DNA of 64,000 nucleotides from the NCBI RefSeq assembly GCF_022458865.1, contig NZ_JAJNMU010000005.1:248001-312000 (forward strand). Direction: 5' to 3'. The notes beneath the pieces are model-generated. The model was not told the origin of the DNA. It saw only the letters and a list, made by a program, of their open reading frames with translations, and made no database searches. The stretch is from Paenibacillus periandrae (GTDB lineage: Bacteria; Bacillota; Bacilli; Paenibacillales; NBRC-103111). Below, piece after piece: positions 32,597 to 40,786 of this stretch. Made by a program: the position numbers and the translations under genes. Position 1 is the stretch's first letter. Each line of letters starts with the position of its first letter.

Positions 32597-33169
32597 ATGA
32601 GAAAGGTTATCGTGTTCAATAGTATCTCTATCGATGGCCATTTTGCGGGTCCAAACGGTGAAGTGAATTGGTTCATTCATGACCCTGCAGTCGATAAAGC
32701 CGCTCATGAGATGATGAACCCGGATACAATCCTCTTTGGCAGGGTCACTTATCAAATGTTTGAAAATTATTGGCCTCATGTAGCGAGGGACCCTCATGCA
32801 TCTGAGGGAGCTCAGATCATGGCGAATGAATTAAATCAAATGACCAAAGTGGTTTTTTCAAAAACTTTGAGAGAGGTTACCTGGGAGAATTCGAGGCTGT
32901 TCCACGGTCATTTGACCGCGGAAGTAAGGAAGTTAAAGCAAGAAAAAGGCGCTGATATGACTATATTTGGCAGTGGCACGATTGTACAGCAGCTTGCCAA
33001 TGAAGGATTGATTGATGAGCTCTTGATCGTGGCAACGCCGGTTGTTATAGGAACGGGAAAACCGCTATTTAAAGATGTCAAAGAAATGAAGCTCGAATTA
33101 CTAGAATCCAGGCATTTTGATTCCGGAATCGTATTGCTTCACTATAGAATTGCTACAAAGGGTCCTTGA
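32597..33169 (+). CDS. dihydrofolate reductase family protein (RibD C-terminal type)
   Basis: A 190-residue protein of the YyaP/YwjB type: RKVIVFNSISIDGHFAGPNG at the start, DTILFGRVTYQMF, IFGSGTIVQQLANEGLIDEL and TPVVIGTGKPLF. It has the DHFR/RibD reductase fold; reaction unknown. AAGGAGG precedes the ATG. Confidence 0.9.
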   Translation: MRKVIVFNSISIDGHFAGPNGEVNWFIHDPAVDKAAHEMMNPDTILFGRVTYQMFENYWPHVARDPHASEGAQIMANELNQMTKVVFSKTLREVTWENSRLFHGHLTAEVRKLKQEKGADMTIFGSGTIVQQLANEGLIDELLIVATPVVIGTGKPLFKDVKEMKLELLESRHFDSGIVLLHYRIATKGP

Positions 33170-33190
33170 ACAATTAAATCTACAAAAACG

Positions 33191-33235
33191 AAAAAGGAGC
33201 TTTGCCACTCAAGTCGGGGCAGGTTCCTTTTTTGC
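33191..33235 (+). terminator. terminator after DHFR-like gene
   Basis: AAAAAGGA...TTTGCC pairs with GGGCA...TCCTTTTTT around a 10-nt loop, with a T run; 21 bases after the stop. Confidence 0.8.
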
Positions 33236-33291
33236 GTTGTACGTAATCGTTGTAAATCTGAATTTTATTAAATTATTTTTTGAAAAGCATA

Positions 33292-33343
33292 TTGACTTAT
33301 CGAAAATAAAACATACAATGAATACTTATAGTAATACTATAAG
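33292..33343 (+). promoter_or_regulatory. promoter and palindromic operator of ECF-desulfidase operon
   Basis: -35 TTGACT (33292-33297), 16-bp spacer, -10 TACAAT (33314-33319). A perfect palindrome, CTTATAGTA-A-TACTATAAG (33325-33343), covers the expected start point. A repressor there would block initiation. The palindrome is longer than a Fur/PerR box (7-1-7) and I cannot assign a regulator. Confidence 0.65.
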
Positions 33344-33503
33344 CTAACTTGGTTTTATTCGTCGGTAGGTAACATTCGTAAGGCGCCAAAATGTTGTCTC
33401 GTTTATGTACAAAGGGGGAATCTGGATTCACTATTAAAGCGTGACGTTCTACTTAATAGAAAGTTCTGTTTTTATTAATTGAATCCTTGGAGGTAGTTCT
33501 TGT
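33344..33503 (+). promoter_or_regulatory. structured 5' leader of the ECF operon, candidate cis-acting RNA
   Basis: A 160-base leader without an open frame. It holds a hairpin AACATT/AATGTT (33371-33396) and two mutually exclusive pairings: a local hairpin CTATTAA (33431-33437) with TTAATAG (33453-33459), and a longer stem GGATTCA plus ATTAA (33424-33437) with TTAAT plus TGAATCC (33475-33486), which ends one base before the TGGAGG ribosome binding site. Such a switch could hide or free the start of the S-component gene. It matches no riboswitch class I know. Confidence 0.45.
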
Positions 33504-34094
33504 ATGAATCAGAAAACATTAATTATTACTTTAGGTGCGTTGGCGGTTGCTATCAATGTGATCGCAGGCACTGTTATTGGCAGCCTGAAAATTCCGTTCC
33601 TTTTTCTCGATACCGTCGGTACGATCTTTATTGCAGCTATCTTTGGCCCCTTCTGGGGAGCACTTGTAGGTATTCTTACTAACTTGGTGCTGGGTGTTAC
33701 CAAGTCTTATACATCGATTCCTTTTGCCCTCGTTAATGCATTTGTCGGGCTTATAGTCGGCTTCATCGCCGTCAAACGCGGATTTAATTTCTTTAATTCC
33801 ATTATCTCGGGTATTATTCTTGGCATCGTATGCCCGGTTGTAGGAACAGTGATTGCGGTAGGCCTATTCGGCGGATTGACGGGCGGAATTCAGGATATTG
33901 CCGTGTTGTGGCTTAAAAACGCAGGCTCCAGCGTGTTCGCCTCTGCCTTTTTGCCGAGATTATTCGATAACCTGATTGATAAGATTCTATCCGCTGTCCT
34001 GATTTATTACGTTATCAAAAGCATTCCCCAATCATTGTTGAAACGCCCGGATTTCAAATCAAGAAACAAAGGTGTCTCTCATGAAGCGAAATAA
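33504..34094 (+). CDS. ECF transporter S component (CD3073-like)
   Basis: A 196-residue membrane protein with about six segments: TLIITLGALAVAINVIAGTV, then IPFLFLDTVGTIFIAAIFGP, a family-like FGPFWGALVGILTNLVLG, and a C-terminal FDNLIDKILSAVLIYYVI. S components bind the substrate (vitamins or related) and dock on the EcfA1-A2-T module, which is encoded just downstream. It resembles the CD3073-type putative S components found next to TudS-related desulfidases. GGAGG precedes the ATG. Overlaps the desulfidase gene by 14 bases. Confidence 0.82.
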   Translation: MNQKTLIITLGALAVAINVIAGTVIGSLKIPFLFLDTVGTIFIAAIFGPFWGALVGILTNLVLGVTKSYTSIPFALVNAFVGLIVGFIAVKRGFNFFNSIISGIILGIVCPVVGTVIAVGLFGGLTGGIQDIAVLWLKNAGSSVFASAFLPRLFDNLIDKILSAVLIYYVIKSIPQSLLKRPDFKSRNKGVSHEAK

Positions 34095-34611
34095 GAAAAT
34101 TATCGTAACTTCTCACTGCGTGCTGAATCAAAACGCCGTCGTTGCCGAGTTGGCGCGGAGCAATGGGGTCATGACAAGTGTCATTGAATGGTCCCATGAA
34201 CAAGGCTATGGAATTATTCAGCTTCCATGCCCCGAGTTCACTTTTCTCGGACCTGAGCGTCCACCGATGACAGTCGAGCAGTATGACACCCCTGAATTTC
34301 ATGCGCATAACCGTAAAATACTGGCTCCCGTCATTGAACAATTACAGGTTTATCAAAACCATGGCTATACAATCGTAGGGGGGCTGGGCATTGCAGGAAG
34401 CCCTTCCTGCGATCCGGGTAAAGGCGTATTTATGCAGGACCTGCTCGATATGGCTAACGAAGCAGATGTCCATATTGATTTCTTTTGGCAAATTCCTAAC
34501 ACGGTAGAAGGACACTTTGATCCTACAGATGACAAAAGCATTTTCGGTCCTATCGCAGCCGATCGGAAAACATCTGCCACTTCGCGGCAAGCAAATGATC
34601 TGAACAACTAG
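34081..34611 (+). CDS. TudS-related putative desulfidase (CD3072-like)
   Basis: A 176-residue protein starting MKRNKKIIVTSHCVLNQNAV. Three conserved cysteines, in SHCVLNQN, LPCPEF and SPSCDPGKG, fit the [4Fe-4S] ligands of TudS/DUF523 proteins, which remove sulfur from thiouracil-like compounds. Start at ATG 34081, eight bases after AAAGGTG; the GTG three codons earlier is too close. Its place between S component and ECF ATPases implies that the imported substrate carries a sulfur to be removed. Confidence 0.78.
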   Translation: MKRNKKIIVTSHCVLNQNAVVAELARSNGVMTSVIEWSHEQGYGIIQLPCPEFTFLGPERPPMTVEQYDTPEFHAHNRKILAPVIEQLQVYQNHGYTIVGGLGIAGSPSCDPGKGVFMQDLLDMANEADVHIDFFWQIPNTVEGHFDPTDDKSIFGPIAADRKTSATSRQANDLNN

Positions 34612-34630
34612 AAAAGGCGGTGTGGAAACG

Positions 34631-35443
34631 ATGATTTCTATTCGCGATGTTTCCTTCTCCTACTATGGGAGTGAAACCGATCGATGGGCTTTGCGGAATA
34701 TCCATCTGGACATCGCACCCGATGAATTCGTTGCTTTTTTGGGTCCTAATGGTTCAGGAAAATCGTCTTTATCCAAGCTTCTTAACGGCATCGAATGGCC
34801 AACGGAAGGTACCATCACCGTGGATGGACGATCTACGATGGACGCTTCGCAGCTTCCTGCGATTCGTAGAGCGGTACAGATTGTATTTCAAAACCCTGAA
34901 AACCAACAGGTGGGAATAACCGTTGGGGAGGATATCGCCTTCGGATTATCCAACATAGGATGGCCGCAGCACGATATTCAGAACCGAATTCAATGGGCGT
35001 TGGAGCTGGTTCAACTAAACGCGGGGGAGGATCGATTGGTCAGCCAATTATCGGGTGGGGAAAAGCAAAAATTGGCGCTGGCTTCCGTGCTTGCGCTGTC
35101 CCCGCGGTATCTGATTTTGGATGAGTCTACGTCCATGCTCGATCCTATTGCAAGAAGACAGTTTGTCGATACGCTGCATACAGCGCGTAAGGCACATCCT
35201 TTTGCCATCATTTATATCACCCATCACCTGGAGGAGGTTCTGGATGCGGATCGCCTCGTCTTGTTTCAGCAAGGTTGGGTCCGTCAAATTGGCAAGCCTG
35301 ATGATATTTTGACCGATGAAGATCTTTTGACTTCTTGCGGTTTAGAGCTTCCATTCGAAAGAAGTCTTGCTCTATCGCTTCGCAAAGCGGGCGTCCCTGT
35401 ATCGGTTTCTTCAAGCATTGAGGAATTGAGGAAATGGTTATGA
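34631..35443 (+). CDS. ecfA1: ECF transporter ATPase A1
   Basis: A 270-residue ABC ATPase: Walker A LGPNGSGKSSLSKLL near residue 39, Q-loop VFQNPENQQVG, signature LSGGEKQKLALASVLALSPR, Walker B YLILDEST, H-loop YITHH. EcfA proteins energise the S-T complex. Start at ATG 34631, ten bases after AAGGCGG; a GTG at 34622 is too close. Overlaps the next gene by four bases. Confidence 0.92.
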   Translation: MISIRDVSFSYYGSETDRWALRNIHLDIAPDEFVAFLGPNGSGKSSLSKLLNGIEWPTEGTITVDGRSTMDASQLPAIRRAVQIVFQNPENQQVGITVGEDIAFGLSNIGWPQHDIQNRIQWALELVQLNAGEDRLVSQLSGGEKQKLALASVLALSPRYLILDESTSMLDPIARRQFVDTLHTARKAHPFAIIYITHHLEEVLDADRLVLFQQGWVRQIGKPDDILTDEDLLTSCGLELPFERSLALSLRKAGVPVSVSSSIEELRKWL

Positions 35444-36339
35444 ATATTGAACTGTCGGAGGTCTCATTTACTTACGAGAAGCGCAGCAGGAAAACAAAAG
35501 TTACGGACATTTCCTGCATATTACAACAGGTGAACATTGATATTCAAAGCGGCGAAATGCTGGCGGTCGCTGGCAAATCGGGATCAGGCAAATCGACCTT
35601 CATGCAATTGATCAAAGGGTTTTTAAAACCGTCCTTCGGAGATGTGCTGTTGGACCAAACCAACCCATTTACCTCAAAGCGCCCCGAGCTCTTTGACCGG
35701 ATCGGATTCATTTTCCAGTACCCGGAGCATCAGCTCTTTTCGATAACGGTCGCGGAGGATATAGCCTTCGGTCTGCGTCACAGCGGGCATACGCCTGAGG
35801 AAAGGCAAGCGAAAGTAAGGCGTGCGATGGAAGCGGTCGGGCTGGATTATGATGCTTTCGCAGAGCGAAGCCCCTTTGAGCTAAGCGGTGGAGAGAAACG
35901 ACGAGTCGCGATTGCCGGTGTCGTGGTCCTTGAGCCGGAGTTGATCATTCTGGATGAGCCTACAGCAGGGCTGGATTATCCATCCAGAACCTCTTTGTTT
36001 GACATGCTGCACCGTCTCAATAAAGAGCTGGGCACAACAATTATATGGGTAAGCCATCAGCTTGAGGAAATGCTTGGGCACGCTTCTAGGCTGTTGATTA
36101 TCAAGGACGGTACAATTGTTGCGGACGGTTTGCCGCAAGCGCTGCTTTCAGACCAGACGCTGCTTGCGTCACTGGGCTGGGAGAAACCTCCTGCCTTGGT
36201 GCTGCGTGAATTAGTACTGGAAGCCTGCGGTATTGAACTCAATCATCCGTACAACATCAGTGAAGTCACTACAATACTGATTAGTCTGTTTAAGAAGCAG
36301 CAGCGCTCATTGGAGGAGGATCGTCTATGTCTTCCGTAG
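35440..36339 (+). CDS. ecfA2: ECF transporter ATPase A2
   Basis: A 299-residue ABC ATPase: Walker A GKSGSGKSTFMQLIKGF, Q-loop FIFQYPEHQLFSITVAEDIA, signature ELSGGEKRRVAIAGVVVLEP, Walker B LIILDEPTAGLD, H-loop WVSHQLEEM. Pairs with EcfA1. ATG at 35440 has GAGG eight bases upstream; an ATG six bases earlier is in frame. Overlaps ecfT by 13 bases. Confidence 0.92.
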   Translation: MNIELSEVSFTYEKRSRKTKVTDISCILQQVNIDIQSGEMLAVAGKSGSGKSTFMQLIKGFLKPSFGDVLLDQTNPFTSKRPELFDRIGFIFQYPEHQLFSITVAEDIAFGLRHSGHTPEERQAKVRRAMEAVGLDYDAFAERSPFELSGGEKRRVAIAGVVVLEPELIILDEPTAGLDYPSRTSLFDMLHRLNKELGTTIIWVSHQLEEMLGHASRLLIIKDGTIVADGLPQALLSDQTLLASLGWEKPPALVLRELVLEACGIELNHPYNISEVTTILISLFKKQQRSLEEDRLCLP

Positions 36340-37121
36340 CCAGCTTTCTCATTTATCAAAAGAAGGATTCCTGGTTGGAGCGCTGGGATCCGAGAATGAA
36401 AATAATCGCCGCATTGTTGTTTGGAGTCGGCCTTTTATTGTCAAGCAATTTGGAGCTGAAAAGCATTCAAATTGTTCTGCTGATCGTCTTGTGGGCTGTC
36501 GCCAAGCTGTCTTGGCGGATGTTGGCTTTCACGATCCTATCACTCCTGTTATTTTTTGCTACTACGATGATTTATCAATCGATACTGCTCACAGTACCAG
36601 GCGAAACGCTGATTCAATGGGGCTATATTGAGTTTTCTTACAACGGGGCGATCAAAGGCATTATGATGTGCGAGCAAATATTCGGAATCGTCATCGTATT
36701 GTCTCTCGTTGTGAGAACGACATCACCTATTATTTTGGCGGAAGGCATGGAACTACTGCTGAATGTGTTTAAAAGGTGGAAGGTACCCGTTCATGAAGCT
36801 GTCATGATGTTTTCCATCGCTTTGAGATTCCTTCCGCTGCTGCTGGAGGAATTTGATAAAATCCAAAAGGCGCAGACAGCGCGCGGAGGCGGTTTTCACC
36901 GTAAAGGCGTGTTATCCCGATTTCGCGGAGTGCTCCCGATGCTGGTACCTCTGTTCGTTCTCGCGATTCTTCGCGCCAAGGATCTGGCAACAGCGATGGA
37001 ATCCCGTTGTTACCTTGGTGATCAGGGGCGAACGCCGATTCGATTATACCGATTCGAGCTTAGGGATTATCTCGTTTTGACAGCCTCCGTTGTGCTGCTC
37101 ACACTTACTATTTTTAAATAA
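36327..37121 (+). CDS. ecfT: ECF transporter transmembrane T component
   Basis: A 264-residue membrane protein of the EcfT family with segments such as KIIAALLFGVGLLLSSNLEL and LSWRMLAFTILSLLLFF, and the coupling motifs KAQTARGGGF and AMESRCYLG that contact the ATPases. ATG behind GGAGGATCGTCT. Last gene of the five-gene ECF-desulfidase operon, ending in a 13-bp hairpin. Confidence 0.92.
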   Translation: MSSVASFLIYQKKDSWLERWDPRMKIIAALLFGVGLLLSSNLELKSIQIVLLIVLWAVAKLSWRMLAFTILSLLLFFATTMIYQSILLTVPGETLIQWGYIEFSYNGAIKGIMMCEQIFGIVIVLSLVVRTTSPIILAEGMELLLNVFKRWKVPVHEAVMMFSIALRFLPLLLEEFDKIQKAQTARGGGFHRKGVLSRFRGVLPMLVPLFVLAILRAKDLATAMESRCYLGDQGRTPIRLYRFELRDYLVLTASVVLLTLTIFK

Positions 37122-37137
37122 TTCAATGTCTGTGGTC

Positions 37138-37181
37138 ACAAGAAAGAGGTATACTGCCTGTGCAGTGCACCTCTTTCTTGT
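37138..37181. terminator. terminator after ECF operon
   Basis: ACAAGAAAGAGGT (37138-37150) pairs perfectly with ACCTCTTTCTTGT (37169-37181) around an 18-nt loop. T-rich arms on either side make it a possible bidirectional terminator between ecfT and the convergent yhgE gene. Confidence 0.75.
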
Positions 37182-37217
37182 CGTAGACAACTTGTTTATC
37201 GCATTCGTTAGCCTTCA

Positions 37218-39893
37218 TCAATCAATGATTTTCGTTTTCTTGGCATTCTCCATCGATTTCTTGATAATACCACTGAGCGGACGCTTCAGAACCAGAGCCA
37301 CGAACAGGCTGAGACCAATAATAACGATCAGACAAACGATATCCTTGAGCGCCGTTGTCCATAGAATCCCGCCAACCCCTTCTCGCAGCAGGCTGATTGC
37401 ATAAGTAAAGGGCATGAATGGATTCAGAGCCTGGAAAAAAGGCGTCGTCATACTGATCGGAAACGTGCCGCCCGAGCTGGAGAATTGGAATACCATGAAG
37501 ATGATCGCGATGCCTTTCCCTACATTGCCAAAGACGGACAAGAGTGTAAAGGTTATCGTAACGAATACGGTACTGACCAGCATAGCGAACAGAACGAACC
37601 AAATTTTATCTGCTACATAGGCGTGTAGAATAAAGAAATCACCGAGCGTGATGCATAACGCCTGGAACAGCCCGATCGTCACGAAGGTTGCCAATCGGCC
37701 CAAATATAGTTGATAGGGCTTATAGCGCCCTTCCGGATTGTCGGCTTCCGACTTTAATAACGAAATCAACAAAGTCGCGCCCACCCATAAGGATAATACA
37801 CAATAAAAGGGTGACATCGCCGATCCATAGTTCGGTATCGGGTATTTCCGATTCTCATTGATCTGTACGGGACTGGCCAGGAACTCACTTTCCTTCTTAA
37901 TGTCCCCACGCAGCAGCTTGGCCAGATCAGCGAAGTGATTGTTCGCCTCGACCTCTCTGAGCTTGTCCGCTGCCTGACTGATTGCACGCTCAAGCTGAGG
38001 CAGATCCTCACGAACCAAGCCCGCAACCTTATGGACGCCGGACTCCACCTCGGGCAGCTTGTTACGCACAAAATCGGCCAGCTTGACGAGCTCCTCCTCC
38101 GTCTGAGGCAGATCGTTATTGATGAAAGCTGCTGCCTTGTCCAGCTTCTCTCCGATTTCAGGGAGCTTATCCTGAACAAAAGGTGCGGCGATATTAATCG
38201 CCTTCTCGAACGCTTCTGCCTTGCTCTGCAGCGCTTGTGCCATTTCATGGACCTTCGCGCGGATCTGAGGCAGCTGATCCTGGATCTTATTGAGCTCTGC
38301 TTGCCCAAATTCAAGTCCACTCTTCACGTCCTCAAGAATCACTTTAATATCGGGGAGCCTGCCTTTGGCCGTCTGAAGAATATCAGCGGCCGTACCGTTA
38401 GCGGTTTTCAGTATTTCGATCCCCTTGGTCAGGATGGGAGCAATCTCGCTATCGTACTTGGAGAGAATGATCCCTAATGTGGCACTCGTATTCCGGGATA
38501 GCTCGTTCAAGCGTTTAACCGCATCCTTCAGGGGCGTTTTCCCATTCTCCAGATCGGTTGCAATCGCACCCAAAATTGCGATTTGCAGATTCATATTTTT
38601 CTCAATGGTTTGCAGCCGCGCTATTTGATCATTCAATGGCTGACCCGGAATATAGCTGTTGATTCGGCTAAGCAGCGACGAGGTATGTCCCAGCAATCGT
38701 GCAACTGTAGTGAGCCTGTCCTTCACAGCTGTTACCTCTGCTGCAGTAGGCAGCAAAGCCGGATTAATATTCAACAATCTCTCTGTGAGCAGCGTAGTTG
38801 CATCCGCCGCTTGCTGCGCCATCGTTAAATTTTGCTTAACCAGCGGAGCAATCAGCTTGAACGTCTCCTCGTTTGCTGTCAGGAACTTGTTCAATTCATT
38901 GGCGATTGCGGTGCCTTCATCTGCGATTTCAGCAACTCGCGGCAATGCATTCTGGGCAGCCGTCACGATCTCGATAGCCTTGCCCGCTTTGTCTGAGGCA
39001 AGAGCAATCGTATTGGCTACCTTGTCAAAGTTATCATCCAGCTCCTGAATTCGGGCGACGACCTGTTTGATCTCAGGTAGTTTATTCTGAATGACGACGA
39101 TTTCCGAGAGCGCCTCATTGATTTTCGGCCAATTTTGCTGGATTTTCAGAACATATTGAGCGGCTTGATTGATCTCGGGAATTTTTTGCTCCACTTCAAG
39201 TATGATCTGCGCCTTGTCATGAATTTCAGGCAGCTTCTGTTCCAGTTCCAATACCTTTTGTCCCGCGGCCTGAATCTCGGGTAGCTTGCCTTCCAGTTCA
39301 AAGATGCCGGTCTCGATCTTACGAATTGTGGGCAGCTGCTCCTCGATCTGAATGCCGATCTCTGTAAGCTTCGTAAGTAAAGCTTCACTGACGGCTTCCG
39401 TGAAATTCTCGTTAATCTGCTTGGTAATCGCCGAAACACCTGATGAAGTGATCTTGGGTGCGACTGCATTCACTTTTTCGTTAACACTGTAGATCACTTC
39501 GGGCCGCTCCAGATTGCCGTTGACAATCCCGGTGATTTTGCTGGAAAAGTCGGACGGTATCAAGATGCTGGCATAATAGGTGCCACGGTCCAGACCTTTC
39601 TCCGCCTCTTCCTTGGTAACGAAGGTCCATCCAAGCTTCTTGTTATTGTGTAAGCTGTCCAGCAGCTCCTTACCGATATTAATGCTCTTGCCGGCAACAG
39701 TCGTTCCCAGGTCCTCGCTCGTGACCGCTACTTTGAGTCCTTCCGTATTGGCATACGGATCCCAAACCGATTTAATATTTACCCAATCATATAAACATGG
39801 AAGCAAAATAATGGCTATGATCAGAAAAATCCCGGTAGGCACCTTGAAAATATGTAACCAATCTGTTTTGTATATTTGCCATATGGAACGCAT
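37218..39893 (-). CDS. YhgE/Pip domain membrane protein
   Basis: An 891-residue protein starting MRSIWQIYKTDWLHIFKVPT, with one N-terminal membrane segment and five or six near the C-terminus (ALWVGATLLISL, IGLFQALCITLGDFFILHAY and others), the YhgE/Pip layout. The long extracellular part carries two sets of tandem helical repeats: six 17-residue units with (K/Q)-(L/I/W)-P-x-I at about residues 186-287, and four 18-residue units with (K/D)-L-P-x at about 573-648. YhgE of Bacillus is a phage receptor; its cell role is unclear. ATG at 39893 has AGGTGG eight bases upstream. Confidence 0.88.
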   Translation of the reverse strand: MRSIWQIYKTDWLHIFKVPTGIFLIIAIILLPCLYDWVNIKSVWDPYANTEGLKVAVTSEDLGTTVAGKSINIGKELLDSLHNNKKLGWTFVTKEEAEKGLDRGTYYASILIPSDFSSKITGIVNGNLERPEVIYSVNEKVNAVAPKITSSGVSAITKQINENFTEAVSEALLTKLTEIGIQIEEQLPTIRKIETGIFELEGKLPEIQAAGQKVLELEQKLPEIHDKAQIILEVEQKIPEINQAAQYVLKIQQNWPKINEALSEIVVIQNKLPEIKQVVARIQELDDNFDKVANTIALASDKAGKAIEIVTAAQNALPRVAEIADEGTAIANELNKFLTANEETFKLIAPLVKQNLTMAQQAADATTLLTERLLNINPALLPTAAEVTAVKDRLTTVARLLGHTSSLLSRINSYIPGQPLNDQIARLQTIEKNMNLQIAILGAIATDLENGKTPLKDAVKRLNELSRNTSATLGIILSKYDSEIAPILTKGIEILKTANGTAADILQTAKGRLPDIKVILEDVKSGLEFGQAELNKIQDQLPQIRAKVHEMAQALQSKAEAFEKAINIAAPFVQDKLPEIGEKLDKAAAFINNDLPQTEEELVKLADFVRNKLPEVESGVHKVAGLVREDLPQLERAISQAADKLREVEANNHFADLAKLLRGDIKKESEFLASPVQINENRKYPIPNYGSAMSPFYCVLSLWVGATLLISLLKSEADNPEGRYKPYQLYLGRLATFVTIGLFQALCITLGDFFILHAYVADKIWFVLFAMLVSTVFVTITFTLLSVFGNVGKGIAIIFMVFQFSSSGGTFPISMTTPFFQALNPFMPFTYAISLLREGVGGILWTTALKDIVCLIVIIGLSLFVALVLKRPLSGIIKKSMENAKKTKIID

Positions 39894-39991
39894 GTATGGA
39901 CCACCTGTACTGTTGGAATGAAATAACGCGCGAATCGATCTCGACACTTAAGTGACATCTTATCATGAAAGGAAATGATTGAGAAGAAACC

Positions 39992-40204
39992 TTATGAGTT
40001 ATAGATTGGCTTTATTCGTCGTAAAATACCCGCTATAGCATGAAATAAAACAACCATAAGAGCTTCCAGAACTTGACCCCACCTGTAGCCGTAATAAATA
40101 AGACTGCACAAAAAGCCCAGAGCTATGAGCTCAAGGCTTTTAATGAACGATCCTGATGGGTAAAGAGTGATAGCTTTATTCAGATACGCTGCTTGCCAAT
40201 TCAT
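39992..40204 (-). CDS. possible small membrane protein
   Basis: A 70-residue frame with two probable membrane segments (SLELIALGFLCSLIYYGYRW and VLEALMVVLFHAIAGIL) and a basic C-terminus. It overlaps the end of the DinB gene by 29 bases and has no clear ribosome binding site. It may be translated by coupling, or be a chance frame. Confidence 0.35.
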   Translation of the reverse strand: MNWQAAYLNKAITLYPSGSFIKSLELIALGFLCSLIYYGYRWGQVLEALMVVLFHAIAGILRRIKPIYNS

Positions 40205-40721
40205 TTTTCAAACGGTCCTTCTGTCTTAGATGGTGACGGTAGTGCATCTCGACGAGCCTAAACCATTCCTTGGCATTTAACATACCAAAACGTGGATGAG
40301 CGACGGTGTGCTGCAAGGCTTCCTGCTCAAGCATCGGTCCAACCTCGTTCATTCGGCGCAAGACCGCTTGCAGCCCATGAACAAGCTGCTCTTTACTCTC
40401 GGGCTGTCCGGGTGTATATTGCGGTGAAGCGGGAACCTGTATACGGATAGGCGGCAAGCTTCCTTGGTTAAAAACCGTTGCTCCTGCTTCTGTTTTTCCT
40501 TCTGTAGAAATAACCGCAGCTTCGTTTCCCGTCAGGCAATCATCCGCATTGCGAAGCTGCATATACAGAGCAGAATTAATCAGGTGCACATACATTTGTC
40601 CCAGCGACCATTCGCTCTCACTCGGTTGTCGCCTTAGCTGCTCCATAGTAAAGTCGTTTAATTCCTGAATATAATGTTCGGTGATTTCTGCAAAATGCTG
40701 TAAGATTTCGGTTGTATGCAT
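40176..40721 (-). CDS. DinB family protein
   Basis: A 181-residue DinB/YfiT-like four-helix protein. Putative metal-binding histidines are in SLGQMYVHLINSALYMQLRN (His51), VAHPRFGMLNAKEWFRLVEM and HYRHHLRQKDRLK. Members include bacillithiol-dependent transferases and many unassigned proteins. AAGGAGC precedes the ATG. Transcribed after the WYL regulator gene on the same strand. Confidence 0.87.
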   Translation of the reverse strand: MHTTEILQHFAEITEHYIQELNDFTMEQLRRQPSESEWSLGQMYVHLINSALYMQLRNADDCLTGNEAAVISTEGKTEAGATVFNQGSLPPIRIQVPASPQYTPGQPESKEQLVHGLQAVLRRMNEVGPMLEQEALQHTVAHPRFGMLNAKEWFRLVEMHYRHHLRQKDRLKNELASSVSE

Positions 40722-40786
40722 AGCTTGAACAGCTCCTTCTTCTTGATCTGCTCTTACTATACAACAACGCTACTGACACCATAATG

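Noticed and set aside
33325..33343. Fur, PerR or Zur box at the ECF promoter
   Set aside because: The palindrome is 9-1-9 with TAGTA arms; it lacks the 7-1-7 core of Fur-family boxes.
37766..38320. 184-codon minus-strand frame inside yhgE
   Set aside because: Ser/Arg/Cys-rich out-of-phase reading of the repeat region.
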